DNA of 64,000 bases, from positions 67,472,822 to 67,536,821 of the forward strand of contig OY829329.1 of NCBI GenBank assembly GCA_963691655.1, read 5' to 3'. The notes under the pieces were generated by a model, which ran no database searches, was not told where the DNA came from, and saw only the letters and a list, made by a program, of their open reading frames with translations. This DNA is from Toxonevra muliebris. Lineage: Eukaryota; Arthropoda; Insecta; Diptera; Pallopteridae. Position numbers and translations under genes: made by a program. Below are positions 58,365 to 64,000 of the stretch, one piece after another. Position 1 is the stretch's first letter. Each line of letters starts with the position of its first letter.

Positions 58365-58813
58365 TAACTCAGTCAATTATTTACCGATTTTGCGTTTTAC
58401 TCCTTAATAAACGTGTTTTTAGAATAAATCCATAAGTACTATAGCTCATTTATAAAATAGTGTGTACAAACACCGTCAAAGTTGAGAAAAGGTGAAAAAA
58501 ATGAAAAAAAAAAATTGTGTTTGCTAGACAAATACACACAAATTCCTCAAATCTTCTAAAATAATATATATATCGTTCGAAAGACCTAAGTTTCTTTTTT
58601 CTAAAACCGGTAAGGAACTGAAAACCTGTTAATAATCAACCAAGTTACAGGCTTATAAGTGCCCAAAGGTACCCAAAACCGGGTTTTTTAACGGTAAATC
58701 AAGATTTTGGGGGTGTTTGGAAAATTTCAAGTACAGACTCTTGTTTTTCTCGACAAGACCTAAAAGAAATATAGTATGACTTCCCAGGTATTTTTTGCTG
58801 TCGCACCGTGTAA

Positions 58814-59390
58814 TTCTAAGATTTAAAAGCATATATACATGTATTTATTGGCAGCATTATAATCTCTAATAATTGAGTATAATCATCTATAAAAACTAAA
58901 GCATGTTAGAAGCTAAGCAGATTTATTTATTCTATTACTCATAAAAATTTGCAAAAATCTCTAAAATAATTTTAAATTGAGTGCGAAATTTTTTAAATTT
59001 TTTTGCATTCGCTATCAATAAATTGACCATGACAGTTGTGCTAATAAGTGCGATTAAAATAGAAATAGTCAATAAATTCTATGCAATGCACAGCAAAAAG
59101 TACAAATGATCGCTTATCATAGCAAAGCAACAATTAACATGAACAATAACAACTTTATAATTATAAATGTAGGTTTTAAATTATAATAAATAAATAAATA
59201 AATAAATAAAATAAATAAAAATTAAATTTGCAAACGCAACAGCAAATTCTTCCTTTTGAGTGATAAAACTGAAATTAATTGTATTAATCTACCAAATGAA
59301 GACAACATTCAACATTCCTAAATCTCCTCCAACTAAACAGTGCAACAAAAAATATAGTTCTCAAACGGTTTTAAAATAAATAATTTAAGA
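58814..59390. other. AT-rich stretch with (AAAT)n
   Basis: A (AATA)n microsatellite at about 59187-59217; otherwise AT-rich with no recognisable gene or repeat ends. Confidence 0.55.
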
Positions 59391-60405
59391 GCGCTGATCA
59401 CGAATCTGTTGTTAGTTTCTCTCCATCACGTCTAATTTTCACACTATCTGATCTTGAAGTCGAAAGATTGGGGTTTTCAAAGGCTGAGGAAAAAACAACT
59501 TAACTTAATAGATACGATTTTTACGTCTAAAGCAAAGTTGCTCAGCACAATGCGATAAAATTTTTTTGTAATGACACCCTTTCTCTATTCTTGAACCCTC
59601 CCCCCTTTTTAAAAAATACCCAATAGGAAAAAAACGCTCAGAAAACAATCATACTGTCTTTAACCCTTTAAAAAACCGTAAAAAAAACCAGGGGAGAATG
59701 CGCGAAACCGAATCCGGATTCCTATTCCTCTTGGAATTTTTTTGATTAAAACAGACATTTTGTGCTTTTAAAAGTTTGAACTTTCATGGGTCATCGATGA
59801 CCCTGTGACCCTCAATGGGATTTTTTAATGAGTTTTTTCTGTACATTTTTATTAAGTATTTTTTTTAAAGATAGACAAAGTAACTTAGTAAAAAATTTTC
59901 ATTTAACCCTTTTATGACCAAGCTCAGATTCACATTCTTCGATCCCCATTTTCATTGTTAAAAAATTTCTTAAAAAGTTCTCATTGAAGATCTTAAGGTC
60001 ACCGGTGACCTCTTAGCAAAACTTGTATATCCAAGAAAGTAAACAAAAATTTAAAAATATGGTAAAACATGTTTGAGCAAATAGTTTTTCCTGCATTAAA
60101 TTAAAATTTTTATGATGTATTTGGACAAATTTTGTAAAATTTATGAGCGATTGAAAGTTAAAAAAAAAAATCCGCTACAGTACCGATACCAAAAAAAAAA
60201 AATATTTCAAAATTTTTTTAATTGAAATTAAAGAATCATCAATTCGCTTCCCAAAAACCCTAATTTTATAAAAATTATATAAAAAAATCGCAAACATTAA
60301 TCTTGTGGTACCGGTGTCACCTTGGTATCGAAAGGGTTAAAGAAAATGCTCTTTGTAAAAAAGTCACACATTCTCCACCATAATGCAAAAAACCGAATTT
60401 TAACC
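59391..60405. repeat. Duplicate of modSP intronic segment (copy 2)
   Basis: It carries the blocks of 49893-50637 in the same order and orientation but with different indels, and is interrupted by the TTAA-flanked element 59664-60336. It lacks the exon that follows copy 1, diverging right after the CACACATTCTCCACCATAATG block. Whether it descends from a duplicated protease gene or from a dispersed repeat is open. Confidence 0.7.
59664..60336. mobile_element. piggyBac-like MITE at TTAA
   Basis: A 673-bp insertion bounded by CCCTTT...AAAGGG and flanked by TTAA on both sides (59660-59663 and 60337-60340). The paralogous segment near 50537 has the empty site CTTTAAAG with a single TTAA. TTAA duplication with a CCC terminus is the piggyBac signature. 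Internal GGTCATCGATGACC, GGTCACCGGTGACC and GGTACCGGTGTCACC are near-palindromic. No transposase. Confidence 0.8.
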
Positions 60406-61110
60406 CAATAACTTAAAATAGTTGATAACTAAAATTAATTACCACAAAAGATACTTTACTAAATGAACAACCCGTAATTGGTCATTAGGGTGAATCGACA
60501 AAAAAATTTTTTTTTGATAATTCAAAATTTTAAGTCGGAAAAAAATTGTCTCTATGGATTCACTTATATACCACCAAAAACTTTTGTTCAATTGCAAAAA
60601 TTTCAGGTCTTCCGCAAGATACCTAAACTTTGTAATTTTCATAAAAACTTTAAATTTTCCATCGTTTTTTATATAGTTTTTTTTTTTTAATAATATCGTT
60701 GTAAATAATTTAAAAAAATAATCTGAATTTTCTCAGAAAAAAAAATAAAAAATCTTACAAAGATGTACATAGTATTTATATGATTTAAATCATAATTTAA
60801 TAAATATTTTTGGGCTCACTGGTGATCAGTTAATTAGGTTTACCTCTCATTGAAAACAAAGTTTCATTCTCCCAGTTGGAAATAATTATACTTCGTATGC
60901 AAATACAATGAATTGCTTGTGTGTATAAATCTACTTGTGGTTAAAAACTTCTCTCTCTTCCTCTATCTGTATCTCTCCCATACACACTTTCCATTCCTTC
61001 GTGAGGAATAACTAATAATGCCACCAAATCCTAATAGGCATTCTGTAAATATGTTTGCTCTCAAGCATGTGATTGTCAGAATACAGCTATGTATTATTTA
61101 AATATCTACA
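60406..61110. other. AT-rich stretch without features
   Basis: Homopolymer-rich with small antisense frames (60439-60690) of no recognisable content. Confidence 0.55.
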
Positions 61111-61112
61111 TA

Positions 61113-61739
61113 CCCAGCGGTTTTTAAGACAAGTGCTTCAAAATTAAGCGCTTAAAAAGTGCTCGCAAGTGCACAATTTCAAACAGAAATTGCAAAGTAA
61201 CCACCATGCAGACAATAAATGATGTTTTCTATAGAGTAATAAAAATGAGAATCGTTTTGTGTGAAGCAAACGAACAATTAACTGAGCGAGAAACGAAGCG
61301 AGTTAATTTTCACGCAACAGCGAAGTAAAGTGGTTGTGAAATTTCATGAAAAGTGTGTGCGTTTAATTTTTGTTATTTTTTTTTAATTGTTTTGTAAAAA
61401 ATTAATAAAAATATAATATAATATAATACATAAAATTACTTTTTTTTTTTTTAAATTAAAAATGAAAAAATAAGATACTCGATCTTTTGTTTTCTCTCTC
61501 CTCTCTTTCTCAACTAAAGTAAGCACGAAGCAGCGAATGATCTAGCCGAAGTGCCTATCTAAAGCATTTATTATTGCACTTGTTTCGCGCTAAAAGTACA
61601 GCACTAAACAAACGCTAGTCTCCTAGGACATAAAATGTTAAAATTTATATGTTAAAAATATATGTGCTTTTAAAGCACTTAAGTGCTTATAGTTAAGCAC
61701 TTGTTTAGCGCTATTCTATTGCTTTAATTTACCGCTGGG
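61113..61739. mobile_element. MITE with CCCAGCGGT ends and AAGTGCTT repeats
   Basis: The left end CCCAGCGGTTTTTAAGA is mirrored by the right end, reversed CCCAGCGGTAAATTAAAG, with TA directly outside both. Palindromic octamers AAGTGCTT/AAGCGCTT and half-sites (AAGCAC, GTGCTC) cluster within about 60-100 bp of each end, as expected for transposase-binding subterminal repeats. No coding sequence. Confidence 0.72.
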
Positions 61740-61741
61740 TA

Positions 61742-64000
61742 TGTATAAACACACATGCATACACACATAATTAAAATGAAATTAAATTGACGTTATATGC
61801 GAGTACGGATAAAATCGTGTATTTATTTTCAAAGTCAATTTAGATGAAACTGGAACACGAAATTGGTGAATCCCTTCATGCATTTACAATTCCAAACCCA
61901 TAGCATTAAATTGTGGATAGCACTTTCGAAATGTATTAATGTGAGTGTGTATGTGTATGTGATAAAAGACACATACATATGCAAGTACATAGTATTATCT
62001 CTTCATGGCTTGTGTTGTCGTTGTTGCTGTTGTTGCTGCTGTTGCCTTTGTTTTCGTGGTGGTGATCTCATTTAGCTTAATGCGTCAACATTGACAAAAG
62101 TGTTAAAATGCTTTCGACGTGTGTGTGTGAAAGTAAATGTGTTTACAAACACATCCATATGCATGTATGTACATACCTATGCGCGCATGTGTGTGTACAT
62201 TTAGAATTCAGTTTAATTTACTTACACGCTGAATGTCTTTTGTGTTGTTTTTTGCGTTGATTTTTTTTTCTGTTGTGTTGAGTGTGTTGGTGGATTTGTT
62301 TTTGTAAGTGTGTGTGATACATCCATTTACAATCTTGCTGTTTTTTTTTTTTGCTTTGTTTTAGATTTGGGTCATCGATTTTCTAATTGAAAAACACATT
62401 CAACGTGTGTCCATGCAGTTTGCTTCCTTTTTACTTTCGCTTTTTTGTCTTTTAATTAATTGAAGCGCAATATTAAAAGCTTTTTACTATTCAAACAAAT
62501 ACCAATATGAACGCATTCATTTCTTTTTGGAAAATTCTTAATTGAACATATTTTCAAAATTTATTATGCCAATTTAAAGGCAATTATATTATATACCAAT
62601 TTGATTTTATATGCCATATTCTTTTGACTGGTTGCTGCCCAATTGCCTTAATCTTCTCATACCAAAATTTTCACTATACTCTTTGAACTTTTATAGTATA
62701 CCCACTTAACCTCCTTAACAACAACAACAGCAACAACAACAGTAACAAAAATGAAAACAATTTTTAGGTTTTTGCGCACCATTACACAATCTCTCTTGCC
62801 TAGTTAAAGATAAACTGTCGCAACAAACAAACAACGCAGCAGCAATTGGAATAGCAACAGCGGCAGCATCGATTTCCAATTGAATTACAAAACTTGGGTA
62901 AACTTTTCTACTATATTTTTTCATCATAATGGTAAATAAACGACTCCTTCGGCCCAATTCAAGCACACATAAACAGAAACCCCCCCCCACACACACACAT
63001 ACACTCATACAAACACATATATACATAAAGGCCATAACCATACATTTGTTTGTTTGTTTGTTTGTATGTATGCATATAACTTCATAGTCTCTCTGTTGTT
63101 GTTTTCACAGATTATATGTGAATGTGTGTGTGTGTGTGTGTGTTGTTTCTGGCCAACTCTCCAAAGAATCAAACATGATTTCAAGTTTTGCAATCGAGTC
63201 CATTAAATGTTATGTCTCTTGGCTTATGGCATTCGATTTAGCCCTCATTTTTACTATGTATATACCTAGTATTCATATGAATGTGTGTGTATGTGTTAGT
63301 TTATGTATAGCACAAAAACTTCCTATCAAGCATAATTTTCACATTTTCTTTTTCAAAATTGTATTTAAAAGCTTGTGCCAAAACGACCAATTGTATATGA
63401 ATGTTTATGTCCCTGTATATATGTATGTATGTGTGTGTGTGTGTTTGAGTGTGTGTAGAATTTTAAATATTAAACTTCACAAATTTAAAGCAAGTTATGC
63501 TAAATGTTCAATGAATTCCAAATACTACAATTTTCAGATATATGCATTAAATGCGGTTCAATCAATCGGCATATCCCATAAATACATTTCAATTCGAAAT
63601 GCTGATTTTAAGTAAGTATTCCAGACTAATACTATTATCAGATATTTTGAAATTTAAAAATTATACAACAAAATTAATGACTCTCTTCATTGTACATACA
63701 TGTATTTGATAATTGAAAAAGAATGCAAGTAAATTTATGCTATTGCAATTGCACTCAATTGTTCTTCAAGCTCATTTTTCTATATCTGTTATCTTTTCCA
63801 ATTCACGTCCATAGAAACATTTTTCTTGTTATCATACAAATTATATTGAACACATGATCACGATATGCGCTCAATTCTAATGAAGCATTTTCTACAAACT
63901 ATAGCACAAACAACATATAAACAATAGCACAAATTAAGTTAGCTATAATCGGTATAAAAGACAGCATTGACATGAAAGGAAAATTTCTGATTAATTTCGG
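61742..64000. other. AT-rich stretch with microsatellites
   Basis: GT runs (about 63123-63142 and 63429-63443), a GTT/CTG tract at 62018-62056, a CA tract near 62986-63000, and a (TTTG)n at 63046-63064. The 165-residue plus frame at 63118-63615 begins in a GT run and has no recognisable domain. No gene supported. Confidence 0.55.

Larger units (their letters stand above)
55485..58810 (+). mobile_element. Large inverted-repeat element with nested hAT and mariner
   Basis: The arms are inverted repeats of about 190-200 bp. The left arm starts CACAGTGTTACA, then AATACCTGGGAAGTCATA and AGGTCTTGTCGAG. The right arm, reversed, starts CACGGTGCGACAG, then AATACCTGGGAAGTCATA and AGGTCTTGTCGAG. The arms continue through GTACTTGAAATTTT, ATCTTGATTTACCGTTAAA and CTTATAAGCCTGTAACTTGG. 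TAA occurs outside both ends (55482-55484 and 58811-58813). Inside are a hAT copy in the left arm (55571-56588), a small ORF (56792-57049) and a complete mariner (57080-58364). Without these the element would be about 1.0 kb. Confidence 0.8.

Noticed and set aside
63118..63615. 165-residue plus-strand frame
   Set aside because: It begins in a GT microsatellite and contains repeated VCVCV low complexity; no similarity recognised.

Overview
This is animal nuclear DNA, almost certainly from a higher fly (Diptera: Brachycera). The grounds are short GT-AG introns of 62-79 bp, the insect immune protease, and a mobile-element load of mariner/Tc1, hAT and piggyBac-like DNA transposons, LINEs and tRNA-derived SINEs, together with dispersed ~140-bp repeats built around a CACGCCCAC box. 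The species cannot be fixed from the sequence alone. The window is AT-rich, gene-poor and repeat-dense.

Only one host gene is convincing. It is a modular serine protease of the modSP type on the minus strand: five 3' exons between 51464 and 45932, all in compatible phases, giving 502 residues of sushi-like modules plus an S1 protease domain. Its 5' exons (signal peptide and any LDLa modules) were not found. Its 3.8-kb intron (46836-50640) has filled with repeats, and a satellite of about ten 142-bp units lies just past its 3' end.

Layout. 1-1100: broken DD37D Tc1/mariner copy. 1.1-4.0 kb: purine-rich degenerate array and a ~140-bp tandem repeat interrupted by a hAT-like element. 4.0-4.3 kb: SINE. 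5-10 kb: AT-rich DNA without visible genes. 10.1-12.2 kb: SINE and the long member of a hAT MITE family. 14.2-15 kb: possible promoter and an R1-like LINE remnant. 16.0-16.9 kb: second copy of the hAT family. 18.4-22.3 kb: LINE graveyard with CCTAA arrays. 24.4-25.8 kb: AGTAGTAGAAAA array. 25.85-26.4 kb: terminal-inverted-repeat element. 27.8-29.4 kb: Tc1/mariner fragment next to a LINE 3' end. 29.7-29.9 kb: foldback. 34.35-34.8 kb: dimeric SINE. 35.4-36.6 kb: dead mariner. 37.4-42.3 kb: one Tc1 element split by two LINEs. 44.3-51.5 kb: satellite and modSP. 52.2-54.7 kb: nested DNA elements. 55.5-58.8 kb: large inverted-repeat element carrying a hAT copy and an intact mariner. 59.4-60.4 kb: partial duplicate of modSP intron sequence holding a piggyBac-like insertion. 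61.1-61.7 kb: MITE. The remainder is AT-rich with microsatellites.

The most informative observations are nested insertions that can be ordered by their target-site duplications, a SINE whose 3' end matches a neighbouring LINE 3' end, a dimeric SINE flanked by a single target duplication, and a ~140-bp CACGCCC repeat family recurring at four loci.
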